Assembly: GCA_018401355.1 (NCBI GenBank)
Contig: JAGYLD010000015.1
Span: 1-40,939, forward strand
DNA from: Bacteroidales bacterium
Lineage (GTDB): Bacteria; Bacteroidota; Bacteroidia; Bacteroidales; B18-G4
Direction: 5' to 3'
DNA length: 40,939 nucleotides
This document shows, piece after piece, positions 16,119-24,148 of this stretch. The translations under genes and the position numbers were made by a program. The first letter of the stretch is position 1; each line of letters begins with the position of its first letter. A model generated the notes under the pieces. The model saw only the letters and a list, made by a program, of their open reading frames with translations, was not told where the DNA came from and ran no database searches.

Positions 16119-17417
16119 ATGATTTTGATATTTACTACAAGGCCATCAAACAGGTTAAAATACATCCTTGATTTTATTTTTAAGGATGTGCTCAGGTGGG
16201 ATTATACTCTCATTGACAATATTGATGGCTATGTTGCACATGATGGCCCAAAACTTAATTATTCCGAAGCTGATCTGGGCGTGGGCATTTTTTTTGCTTC
16301 AAGCGGATTGCTGCATGAAAGAGGAATAGAAAATAGAGATTTATCTTTTATTGAATATGAAGGTCTTCCTGCATTCTTTCCCATCCACCAAACTGCTTCC
16401 GCAATGCCTTTTGATGTCTTTTCTGCCTCCTTTTACCTTTTGTCAAGGTATGAAGAATATCTCCCATATGTGAAGGACGAATACGGCAGGTTCCAGGCAA
16501 AATTTAGCGTTGCCTATCAGCAGGGTTTCCTGAATAAGCCGATTGTGGATGTCTGGATAAGAAAACTTGCCCTGATCATCAGTGAAAATTATAATGAATT
16601 TAAGATCCCCGACCCTGTATATAAGTTTATACCAACCATCGACATCAACGCTGCTTATGCATATAAAGCCAAAGGTTTTGTGAGATCAGCGGCAGGTTTT
16701 ATGATGTCATTGATTGACCTGAATTGGAAAGGCTTTAAAAAACGCAGCAGGGTATTGCTTGGTATGGAAAAGGATCCTTACAATACTTATGAGCAACAAC
16801 TTGAAATTCACAATAAGTACAGGCTGGAAACAATTTATTTCATACTTTTTGCTCGATATGGTACCAATGATAAAAATATATCTTTCAATAACCGCAGATT
16901 TCAGGTTTTGATCAAATCATTGGCCGATTATTGCGATGTGGGCTTGCATGTTTCTTTCTCTTCAATTAGTAACCCGGATCTTTTATCCGTAGAATTCAGT
17001 AATTTGTCAGAAGTATTGAAAAGAGAAATCAATAAGAGCAGGCAACACTTCCTGGTTTTGAATATTCCATCCACCTACAGAAATTTGCTGAACCTGGATA
17101 TCGTGGAAGATTATTCTATGGGCTATGCTACTACACCCGGATTCCGGGCCGGGACTTCAAGACCTTTCAACTTTTATGATTTGGATGTGGATGCACAGAC
17201 CCATTTAAAACTGCACCCATTTGTTTTCATGGATACAGCTTTTAAACATGGCAGTGGGATGGAAGAATACCGGTATATCGTCAAGCAAGTTAAAAAGTCG
17301 GGTGGGAATATGGTGCTCCTATGGAATAATGAATCATTTTCCGAAAAAATACTTGGACAGAACGGAATTAAGACTTATGAGGAGCTGGTCAGGATAGGAC
17401 TGGCAAAAGATAATTGA
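16119..17417 (+). CDS. Polysaccharide deacetylase-like protein A
   Basis: 432 residues from the ATG at 16119; an upstream frame extension has no similarity to the paralogue. The N-terminal 165 residues form the domain that precedes the deacetylase in this Bacteroidota family (YLLSRYEEY near 107-114). The NodB-like barrel follows with PTIDIN (172-177), the His277 motif GLHVSF, SRQHF (307-311) and YSMGYATTPGFRAG (332-345). NodB enzymes remove N- or O-acetyl groups with a metal held by Asp and His. Here the second Asp of the TVDVD motif is Asn177 and the usual HPSY is HVSF, so activity may be reduced or changed. It is clearly related along its whole length to the protein at 21888-23183 and opens the operon. 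Confidence 0.8.
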   Translation: MILIFTTRPSNRLKYILDFIFKDVLRWDYTLIDNIDGYVAHDGPKLNYSEADLGVGIFFASSGLLHERGIENRDLSFIEYEGLPAFFPIHQTASAMPFDVFSASFYLLSRYEEYLPYVKDEYGRFQAKFSVAYQQGFLNKPIVDVWIRKLALIISENYNEFKIPDPVYKFIPTIDINAAYAYKAKGFVRSAAGFMMSLIDLNWKGFKKRSRVLLGMEKDPYNTYEQQLEIHNKYRLETIYFILFARYGTNDKNISFNNRRFQVLIKSLADYCDVGLHVSFSSISNPDLLSVEFSNLSEVLKREINKSRQHFLVLNIPSTYRNLLNLDIVEDYSMGYATTPGFRAGTSRPFNFYDLDVDAQTHLKLHPFVFMDTAFKHGSGMEEYRYIVKQVKKSGGNMVLLWNNESFSEKILGQNGIKTYEELVRIGLAKDN

Positions 17418-17449
17418 TCTCCCTGTAACTTTCTTCGGTCATTTCAACT

Positions 17450-17457
17450 TATCTTTG
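17450..17457 (+). promoter_or_regulatory. Candidate internal -7 box
   Basis: TATCTTTG, a TAnnTTTG match, lies in the 61-base gap between deacetylase A and the toroid gene, 21 bases before the latter's ATG. There is no convincing -33. It may give a second promoter inside the operon. Confidence 0.35.
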
Positions 17458-17478
17458 CTATAAATCTTTTGGATCGTT

Positions 17479-18690
17479 ATGTTGAAAAGCCTTATCAGAT
17501 ATGCCATTAGTTTCTCCAGGATAATATTATCTGGCAGGTTTATATACTTGTACAAAGACTTTGTAAAATATCACCGGAAAAGGCCGGAATGGCTGAGCTT
17601 AAAGGAGGCACCTGCTGAAGCTGTTGAAATTAGCCTGAAAAGCAGCATTTCCTGGTTAGTCCATTCACAGGAAATGATGGAAGATCATGGGATGGGATCA
17701 TTCAGTCTTTCCAGGGGGTGGTCAACTTCTTATCCCGAAACAACCGGATATATCATCACAACATTATTGGAATACAGTAAAATATCAAATGATGATGACA
17801 GCAGGCAATCTGCATTGAAAGCCGCTGAATGGCTGGTTTCCATACAGAGGAATAGTGGGGGCTGGCAGGGTGGCCGCATTAATGAAGACAGACCGGAAAT
17901 TGTATTTAACACAGGCCAGGTTTTGCGCGGATTGCTGTCGGCATTCCGTGAAACCGGAAAGGAAATATTTCTAAACAGTGCAGTAAATGGCGCGGATTGG
18001 CTTTGCGATATTCAGCATCCGGATGGATACTGGAAAGATCATGCTTTGATGAATCAGGCAAGGGTGTATGATTCTTTTGTCAGTTATCCATTGTTGTTAA
18101 CCTGGAAAGCATCAGGTGAAGAAAGGTTTCGGGATCATGCCATCCGAAACCTGGAATGGATCGTAAGAAAAAAACAAAAAGGCAATGGATGGTTCGAAGA
18201 TTGTGATAATACCATCAAACATAACGACAGGCCCATCCTCCACACCATTGCATATACCATTGAGGGATTGCTTGATTGTGGAATACTGCTCGATAACAAG
18301 GAATTTATTGAAGCTGCCGAATTCCCTGCCGGCAAGTTGGAAGAGATATATAAAAAGAATGGGTTTTTACATGGAAGGTATAATGAAAGCTGGAGAGGAT
18401 CTGAATATCCGATCCTGACAGGTATGGCACAAATGAGCAGCGTATGGCTAAAGATACATCAATCCGGTATTTATGGATCATATTACGAAAGCGCGATAAA
18501 AATGATCCATCAACTCATGTGGCTGCAGGATGTTCACAACAGCAAAAGCAAAAATACCTTTGGTGCAATAACCGGTTCTTTTCCACTATGGGGTCGCTAT
18601 GAACCCTTTGCATACCCAAACTGGGCTGTTAAGTTTTTTGCGGATGCACTTATGTTATTCAGAAAAGTCTCAGCAGAAGAATACAAATGA
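17479..18690 (+). CDS. Alpha/alpha-toroid protein, possibly a polysaccharide-modifying enzyme
   Basis: A 403-residue protein made of repeated helix pairs with Trp/Gly-rich turns: AAEWLVSIQRNSGGWQGG, GADWLCDIQHPDGYWKDHA, NLEWIVRKKQKGNGWFED. This is the pattern of alpha/alpha toroids, found in terpene cyclases, glycoside hydrolases, lyases and glucuronyl C5-epimerases. No DxDD cyclase motif is present, so a squalene-cyclase role is unlikely. The repeated helices carry conserved Tyr, His and Asp residues, as in uronate lyases or epimerases, but no specific catalytic motif can be assigned. Its stop overlaps the next start (ATGA), so it is translated with the adenylating enzyme. The best description is a cytoplasmic or membrane-associated glycan-processing protein of unknown reaction. 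Confidence 0.6.
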   Translation: MLKSLIRYAISFSRIILSGRFIYLYKDFVKYHRKRPEWLSLKEAPAEAVEISLKSSISWLVHSQEMMEDHGMGSFSLSRGWSTSYPETTGYIITTLLEYSKISNDDDSRQSALKAAEWLVSIQRNSGGWQGGRINEDRPEIVFNTGQVLRGLLSAFRETGKEIFLNSAVNGADWLCDIQHPDGYWKDHALMNQARVYDSFVSYPLLLTWKASGEERFRDHAIRNLEWIVRKKQKGNGWFEDCDNTIKHNDRPILHTIAYTIEGLLDCGILLDNKEFIEAAEFPAGKLEEIYKKNGFLHGRYNESWRGSEYPILTGMAQMSSVWLKIHQSGIYGSYYESAIKMIHQLMWLQDVHNSKSKNTFGAITGSFPLWGRYEPFAYPNWAVKFFADALMLFRKVSAEEYK

Positions 18691-20249
18691 ACAATAATAA
18701 AGACATCGATCCTGTCCTTATAAATAATATCATTGCCCGGTCGAAAAATTACGCCAAAAACCCGGCAATCTGCATTGGTGTGAAGGAATATAATTATGAG
18801 TATTTAATTGGCCATGCTGTCTCTGTTGCAAAAGCGTTGATTGATTCAGATGTGCAAAAAGAACCTGTTGCGGTATGGTGTTCGGGGAAATTCACGGCAT
18901 ATTCTGGAATCCTCGGCATACTGATGGCTTCCAACACATATTTACCATTGAATCCAAAGTTTCCCGGGCAAAGGAACAATCAAATATTTAAGAGATCCCG
19001 GGCAAGGGCCATCGTTTTGAATCATCATGATCTTGATGAGGTTAACAATGTTTTTGAGGATGATATGGAAAAGCCCTTGTTAATAGTTGACGAAGGAATA
19101 CCATCAAATGAACATAAAGTAAACGGATACAAAATAAAATTTGTAAAAAATGATGGTTGTGCTGAAATTCCTGAAATAAAAAGTAGCCAGGAAGACATGG
19201 CTTACCTCATGTTCACTTCAGGATCAACCGGAATTCCCAAGGGTGTGCCTGTGTCCAACAGGAATGTAACAGCTTATTTAAGGAATATCCTGGATAAGAT
19301 TGAATTTCATCAACGTGACCGGTTTTCTCAGATGTTTGATCTCACTTTTGATTTGAGTGTCCACGATTTGTTCGTTTGCTGGATTTCAGGTGCCTGCCTG
19401 TGTGTACCTGAAGAACAATCCTCACTCAGGATATCAAAGTATATTAAGCATGAAAAGATATCTGTATGGTTTTCAGTGCCGTCCCAGGCGGTATTGTTAA
19501 AGCGAATGCGGTTGTTGAAAGAGAATGCCTTCCCGAAACTCAGGGTTAGCTTGTTTTGCGGAGAACCACTGCCGGTTGAACTTGCTGATTCCTGGCAAAA
19601 TGCAGCTCCTGCTTCAGAAATATGGAACCTTTATGGTCCAACTGAAACAACCATAGCCATAACATCCTGTAAATATGGTTCTTCAGATCATGATAAAAAA
19701 TCCAAAAATGGTATAGTTTCTATTGGCAGGGTTTTTTCAGGCCATGAAAAGGAATTTCTGAACCAGCATAATGGAAAAGGCATCCTTGCTCTGTCCGGTG
19801 AACAGGTTGTAGAGGGATATTATTATGATCCTGAAAATACTGAAAAAGCATTTTACAACAAAGTAAATAAAAGATGGTATAGTACAGGGGACCTTGTTGC
19901 TGAAGATGAGGATGGGGATCTGTTTTTTCTTGGAAGGGAAGACAATGAGGTTAAGATCGGTGGATACAGGGTCAATCTTTTGGAAATTGAAAACCATTTG
20001 CATGATATAACCGGATGCTCGTCTGTAGTTGTTGGCAAATTGGATCAGGATTCTTCTGTGAAAAGACTAATTGCTTTTATTGAAGATTCTGAAGAAAAGA
20101 TGCGTCCTGAAAATATTATGAATGATATGCAGAAAAGATTGCCATGGTATATGCTGCCTGCAGAAATCAGGATGATAAGCAAAATGCCCTTAAACAGCAA
20201 TTTAAAGATTGACAGGAAGGAATTGATGGAATGGGCGGCAAAAGGTTAG
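18687..20249 (+). CDS. DltA-like amino-acid adenylating enzyme
   Basis: A 520-residue ANL-superfamily adenylation protein. The core motifs are TSGSTGIPKG (177-186), FDLSVHDLF (221-229), LFCGEPLPVE (289-298), NLYGPTET (314-321), YSTGDLV and the catalytic lysine in NLKIDR (Lys507). Asp222 in FDLS sits where NRPS and DltA domains hold the substrate's alpha-amino group, so the substrate is probably an amino acid. FCGEPLPVE closely resembles D-alanine ligase DltA, whose cysteine there helps choose D-alanine. The product would be an aminoacyl-AMP loaded on the carrier protein encoded 41 bases downstream. No dltB or dltD is present, so the dltA symbol is withheld. Confidence 0.85.
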   Translation: MNNNKDIDPVLINNIIARSKNYAKNPAICIGVKEYNYEYLIGHAVSVAKALIDSDVQKEPVAVWCSGKFTAYSGILGILMASNTYLPLNPKFPGQRNNQIFKRSRARAIVLNHHDLDEVNNVFEDDMEKPLLIVDEGIPSNEHKVNGYKIKFVKNDGCAEIPEIKSSQEDMAYLMFTSGSTGIPKGVPVSNRNVTAYLRNILDKIEFHQRDRFSQMFDLTFDLSVHDLFVCWISGACLCVPEEQSSLRISKYIKHEKISVWFSVPSQAVLLKRMRLLKENAFPKLRVSLFCGEPLPVELADSWQNAAPASEIWNLYGPTETTIAITSCKYGSSDHDKKSKNGIVSIGRVFSGHEKEFLNQHNGKGILALSGEQVVEGYYYDPENTEKAFYNKVNKRWYSTGDLVAEDEDGDLFFLGREDNEVKIGGYRVNLLEIENHLHDITGCSSVVVGKLDQDSSVKRLIAFIEDSEEKMRPENIMNDMQKRLPWYMLPAEIRMISKMPLNSNLKIDRKELMEWAAKG

Positions 20250-20290
20250 TATTTTGTTTATTTTAGTCTGAAAGTTTTAACTCCTGGAAA

Positions 20291-20545
20291 ATGAAAAAAT
20301 ACGATTTGGTGTTTAATCACATGGTGGATTCCATCCGGGATAAACTGGAAATTTATGGGGTCAGAAAGGATGAACTGAATGGGGATTTCGACCTCGTGAA
20401 AAGCGGTTTAATGGACTCTATGGCTTTTGTGGCTTTTGTGGGAGATTTGGAAACACATTTTGGCAAGGAACTGGACTTTGATAATATTGTAGATGATGAG
20501 GCATTTACAACCCTGGGAGGTCTTGTAAAACTTTTTCAGGAATGA
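20291..20545 (+). CDS. Acyl/aminoacyl carrier protein
   Basis: An 84-residue acidic four-helix protein. The phosphopantetheine site is Ser43 in SGLMDSMAFVAFV, equivalent to the DSL motif of acyl carrier proteins but with Met in place of Leu. A second acidic helix (ETHFGKELDFDNI) is typical. It follows the adenylating enzyme and its stop overlaps the start of the GNAT (ATGA), so it is the natural thioester carrier for the activated amino acid, like DltC or a peptidyl carrier protein. The organism needs a separate phosphopantetheinyl transferase, which is not in the window. Confidence 0.9.
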   Translation: MKKYDLVFNHMVDSIRDKLEIYGVRKDELNGDFDLVKSGLMDSMAFVAFVGDLETHFGKELDFDNIVDDEAFTTLGGLVKLFQE

Positions 20546-21021
20546 ATAAAGTAGAAATAATCACCATTGATGGCCAACAGAATGATATTGTTGAGAAGAT
20601 AAAATCACTTTTCGATGTAATGTATGATGAATTCATAGAAATGGGGGCTTTGTTGCAACCCGCTGAAGGTGCATCGGATATCTGGTATAGATCCATAGAA
20701 AATTCCCTGAACAGGTTCAGCAAACTGGTTGCTGTTGTAAACAATGATACTGTGGTTGGCTTTGCCCACGGATCACTTCTTATGGCACCGCCATATCTTA
20801 AGGCAGGAAAAACAGGAGTTATCACCCATGTGTATGTGGAAAAGATTTATCGAAAGGAAGGATTGGCAAAATCTATGGTTCGGGAACTGGAAGACTGGTT
20901 CAAAAAGAAAAATGTTCACTCTGTTGAATTACAGGTGATATCCGGCAACACCCAGGGAAAAGCTTTTTGGGAAAGATTAAACTACAAACAGGAACTGATA
21001 CAATACAGAAAACGGTTTTGA
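20542..21021 (+). CDS. GNAT family N-acetyltransferase
   Basis: A 159-residue single-domain GNAT. The acetyl-CoA-binding motif A is THVYVEKIYRKEGLAKSMV (R-x-x-G-x-A as RKEGLA, near 115-120), preceded by VVGFAHG and followed by ELQVISGNTQGKAFWERLNY. It should transfer an acyl group to an amine, from CoA or from the neighbouring carrier. The start overlaps the carrier stop by four bases, which is strong evidence for joint function. The acceptor is unknown. Confidence 0.85.
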   Translation: MNKVEIITIDGQQNDIVEKIKSLFDVMYDEFIEMGALLQPAEGASDIWYRSIENSLNRFSKLVAVVNNDTVVGFAHGSLLMAPPYLKAGKTGVITHVYVEKIYRKEGLAKSMVRELEDWFKKKNVHSVELQVISGNTQGKAFWERLNYKQELIQYRKRF

Positions 21022-21034
21022 TACTGCTAAGTCT

Positions 21035-21913
21035 ATGATTAACTCGGAAAAGGACTATATTTCATACAAACAGATACCATTTAACCTAAATATCAAACCG
21101 GGAGATACCCTGGTTGTGGCATCGGACATAACCAGGCTTGCTATGGTTTCAATGAAGAAAGAAGGTGGTTTTGATGCCAACTTTCTGATTGACGCTATCC
21201 AAAAAAAACTTGGGAAAGAGGGCACACTCCTGATTCCTGCATATAATTTTAACCTGAGATCAGGAGATGAGTTTTCACCTGTTAATACCCCACCTGTGAC
21301 AGGCGCTTTATCATTGCTCGCTTTTCATAGGTCTGACTTTATCAGGACCTGGCATCCCTTGCATTCGTTTATGGTTTGGGGAAAACATGCCATGAGCTTT
21401 AGCGAATTAAGAAACAAGAGTTCTTTTGGAAGGAATTCTCCTTTTGCTTTTTTGGAGCAGCTTAACGCCAAGATGCTTTTTGCCGGCACAAAACCGGCTG
21501 ATGCTCTTACATATACCCATTATGTTGAGGAAACCCTGAAGGTAAAATATCGCCGGTATTTGAAGATCATGATAGACTATGTGGATGATCACAATATACA
21601 TACACACAAAGACTTCCTGTTTTACAAGAAAAAGCCCGGATGGACCATGGTAATGGACAGGCTTGAATTATTGCTCAGGGATGAATTTATCGATGACACA
21701 ACTATAAACGGGATCCGTTTTTGTTTGCTGGAACTGCCGGGGGCCGGAAAAATAATCCGTAACGACATCATTAATAATCATGCCAATAATATTGCGGCAT
21801 TCAGTACAAATTTGTACATCAGGGATGTAGTTAAAGGATTTCTTTATAAATTTAGAAAGTATCAAACAGTTCACGATCGTATAAATCATGGTTCTAATTT
21901 TCTCAAAAAATGA
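21035..21913 (+). CDS. AAC(3)-fold N-acyltransferase (Antibiotic_NAT family)
   Basis: A 292-residue member of the aminoglycoside 3-N-acetyltransferase fold. Matching blocks are GTLLIPAYNFN (near 67-77), TGALSLLAFHRS, RTWHPLHSFMVWG (near 107-119), NSPFAFLEQLNAKMLFAGTKP and the THYVEE motif with its conserved His and Glu. The family is often found in sugar and polysaccharide clusters, where it acylates amino sugars, so this should not be read as an antibiotic-resistance gene. It follows the GNAT by 13 bases and overlaps deacetylase B by 26 bases. The C-terminal ~100 residues diverge from typical AAC(3) enzymes. Confidence 0.8.
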   Translation: MINSEKDYISYKQIPFNLNIKPGDTLVVASDITRLAMVSMKKEGGFDANFLIDAIQKKLGKEGTLLIPAYNFNLRSGDEFSPVNTPPVTGALSLLAFHRSDFIRTWHPLHSFMVWGKHAMSFSELRNKSSFGRNSPFAFLEQLNAKMLFAGTKPADALTYTHYVEETLKVKYRRYLKIMIDYVDDHNIHTHKDFLFYKKKPGWTMVMDRLELLLRDEFIDDTTINGIRFCLLELPGAGKIIRNDIINNHANNIAAFSTNLYIRDVVKGFLYKFRKYQTVHDRINHGSNFLKK

Positions 21914-23183
21914 TTCTCCCAGGTTACGTTATGCATTGAAGATATTTTTCACTGAGTTGCTTGGAATATCATGGCGATTGGTTCAATCAAAGGATGACAT
22001 ACCTGGTGGTGATATTCCTCTGATCAATTACTCAGATGTGGATATTCCAGGGTCCTTTAAGATCCAACCCTCAGGTTTGTTGTTCGAAAAAGGTGTCCGG
22101 GAGATTAATCCAAAGGTTTTCATTTGGTCTGGGATTCCGGTATTTTTTGGCAACAACCAAAATTCAGACCTGCCATTTGATCCTTTGGCTGTTGTGTTTT
22201 ATCTGGTAAGCCGTTATGAAGAATATCATAAAAATGAAAGGGATAGTCATGACCGGTTTATCCCTGCTGCCAGCCTGGCTTACCAGTATGATTTCCTGGA
22301 TTTGCCTCTGGCAAATGTGATTGCGGATAAGGTTGGGAACATGCTTAATGATCAATTTCAGGGCATCCGGATTCAGTTTCCCGGATATACTTTTATTCCC
22401 ACTGTTGATGTTGATATTGCTTTTGCTCATCATGGAAAAGGGTTTTTAAGGGCTGCCGGCGGACTGGCCAAGCTTCTTCTTAAGGCCAGGTTTGCAGATA
22501 TCAAAGAAAGGATCAGGGTGAACACAGGGAAAATGCAAGACCCATATGATAACTTCGAATTTCAGCTTAAAACATTCAACAATCAAGGAATTAAGCCAAC
22601 CTATTTTATTCTCCTGGGCGATTATGGGCCCTATGATAAGAATATTTCTTACCGGAATAAAAAATTCAGGGAGCTGATATTGCGCCTTTCAAAGGATGCC
22701 GGCATAGGGATCCATCCTTCTTACAGATCGTATGAGGAGCCCGGCAGGCTGGAGTTGGAGATCAGACGCCTGTCTGAAATAACAGGAAAGGAAATTGTTT
22801 TAAGCCGTCAGCATTTCCTCCGAATGAAATTTCCCGAAACATTCAGGAACCTTCAGCAATGTGGTATAAAAAAAGACTTTTCAATGGGATATGCGTCTGT
22901 TAATGGTTTTCGGGCAGGTATCAGTATTCCTTATCCGTTTTACGATTTGTTGGAGGAGGAAGAAAAGGATCTTATGATTTATCCGTTCATGTTTATGGAT
23001 ACAGCCATGCAGGATTATATGGGGGTTAGTCCAAAGGATTATATTAGCTTTGTTAAGCCTTTGTTTAAGAGGATCAATTATTACGGTGGAAGTCTGACAG
23101 GTGTATGGCATAATTATGCACTCAGCAATGATAAAAAGAAACATAAGGCCTTTCGTACCATTATAAAGGAGTGCAGCAAATGA
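21888..23183 (+). CDS. Polysaccharide deacetylase-like protein B
   Basis: A 431-residue paralogue of the protein at 16119-17417, with the same N-terminal domain (YLVSRYEEY near 105-113) and NodB-like barrel. Here the metal motif is complete: PTVDVD (171-176, Asp174 and Asp176) and GIGIHPSY (272-279, His276), then SRQHF (306-310) and SMGYASVNGFRAG. This copy therefore looks catalytically competent and could remove acetyl groups from an N-acetylated sugar, giving the free amine the neighbouring transferases need. Its start lies inside the end of the AAC(3)-like gene and its stop overlaps the FemAB-like start, so translation is coupled on both sides. Confidence 0.82.
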   Translation: MVLIFSKNDSPRLRYALKIFFTELLGISWRLVQSKDDIPGGDIPLINYSDVDIPGSFKIQPSGLLFEKGVREINPKVFIWSGIPVFFGNNQNSDLPFDPLAVVFYLVSRYEEYHKNERDSHDRFIPAASLAYQYDFLDLPLANVIADKVGNMLNDQFQGIRIQFPGYTFIPTVDVDIAFAHHGKGFLRAAGGLAKLLLKARFADIKERIRVNTGKMQDPYDNFEFQLKTFNNQGIKPTYFILLGDYGPYDKNISYRNKKFRELILRLSKDAGIGIHPSYRSYEEPGRLELEIRRLSEITGKEIVLSRQHFLRMKFPETFRNLQQCGIKKDFSMGYASVNGFRAGISIPYPFYDLLEEEEKDLMIYPFMFMDTAMQDYMGVSPKDYISFVKPLFKRINYYGGSLTGVWHNYALSNDKKKHKAFRTIIKECSK

Positions 23184-24103
23184 TCAGGTATTTCAAACAC
23201 AAGGATATTGACAAAGAAAAGTGGGATCAGTGCATTGGTTCTTCTTTCAATGGCAATATATATGCCTATCCCTGGTATCTTGACATTGTTGCACCAGAGT
23301 GGGAAGCACTTGTTGAAGACGATTATGAAAGGGTTATGCCATTGGTGGTCAGAAAAAAATATGGAGTCAGCTATGTTTATCAACCCTATTTTGCACAACA
23401 ACTTGGAATATTCTCCAGGAATATCCTGACACCTTATAAGGTGCATGAATTTCTTGCTGCCATCCCAAAAAAATTCAGACTGGTGGAAATGAACCTGAAT
23501 GTATTAAATAAGGTTGAATCGGATGGATTTAAAGTTTATCCCCAGGTAAATCACGAATTGGATCTGATACAATCTTATGATGCCCTGTATAAAAATTATT
23601 CCACCAATGCCAGGCGTAATCTCAAAAAGGCAAAAGAATCAGGATCTTCCATCATGAAAGATATTAAACCTTCCGGGATCATTTCCCTTTTCAGAGAAAA
23701 CAGAGGTAATGATATCCCAAATTTAAAAGACTTTGATTATCAGCGGTTAAGCCGGTTGATATATACAGGCATACATCGGGGGTTGACCCAGATTTATGGC
23801 GTTTATACTGAATACAATGAATTATGTGCCGGTGCGGTATTTATTACAGGTAATAAGAAGTCGGTTTTTATCTTTTCAGGTTTGAACCAGGAAGGACGGG
23901 AAAGAAGGGCCATGTTCCTGATCATCGACCATTTTATCAAGGAAAATTCCAATTCCCATCTTGTGTTGGATTTTGATGGTTCCAATAATCCGGATCTTGC
24001 ACGGTTTTATAAAGGTTTTGGTTCGAAAGAATGTTCGTATCTTAGAATTCGAAGAGATAACCTGCCTTTTCCTGTTAGATTATTAAAAAAAATGAAGTCA
24101 TGA
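23180..24103 (+). CDS. FemAB-like GNAT-fold transferase
   Basis: A 307-residue protein from the ATG at 23180, which overlaps the deacetylase B stop (ATGA); a GTG nine bases earlier is less likely. It has the layout of the FemAB/BioF2-like family: an N-terminal GNAT half (AYPWYLDIVAPEWEALV near 28-45), a central STNARRNLKKAKESG block (near 139-153), and a C-terminal GNAT core with GVYTEYNELCAGAVFI and LDFDGSNNPDLARFYKGFG. Relatives transfer amino acids to peptidoglycan or acyl groups to glycans. As last gene of the operon it could transfer the activated amino acid to a sugar amine. Donor and acceptor are inference. Confidence 0.75.
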   Translation: MIRYFKHKDIDKEKWDQCIGSSFNGNIYAYPWYLDIVAPEWEALVEDDYERVMPLVVRKKYGVSYVYQPYFAQQLGIFSRNILTPYKVHEFLAAIPKKFRLVEMNLNVLNKVESDGFKVYPQVNHELDLIQSYDALYKNYSTNARRNLKKAKESGSSIMKDIKPSGIISLFRENRGNDIPNLKDFDYQRLSRLIYTGIHRGLTQIYGVYTEYNELCAGAVFITGNKKSVFIFSGLNQEGRERRAMFLIIDHFIKENSNSHLVLDFDGSNNPDLARFYKGFGSKECSYLRIRRDNLPFPVRLLKKMKS

Positions 24104-24122
24104 CTTCCAGGAAGTATTTTAT

Positions 24123-24130
24123 TATTTTTG
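24123..24130 (+). promoter_or_regulatory. Candidate -7 box upstream of the ABC permease
   Basis: TATTTTTG (TAnnTTTG), 18 bases before the ATG at 24149. A 14-base palindrome GAAGTCATGACTTC lies just upstream across the end of the FemAB-like gene and could separate the two transcripts. Confidence 0.35.
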
Positions 24131-24148
24131 TTACATAAACAATTGCTG

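Noticed and set aside
18687-20545. A standard dlt (D-alanylation) operon
   Set aside because: No DltB or DltD homologue is present and the lineage has no teichoic acid.
21035-21913. Aminoglycoside resistance gene
   Set aside because: The fold matches, but context and C-terminal divergence point to glycan biosynthesis.
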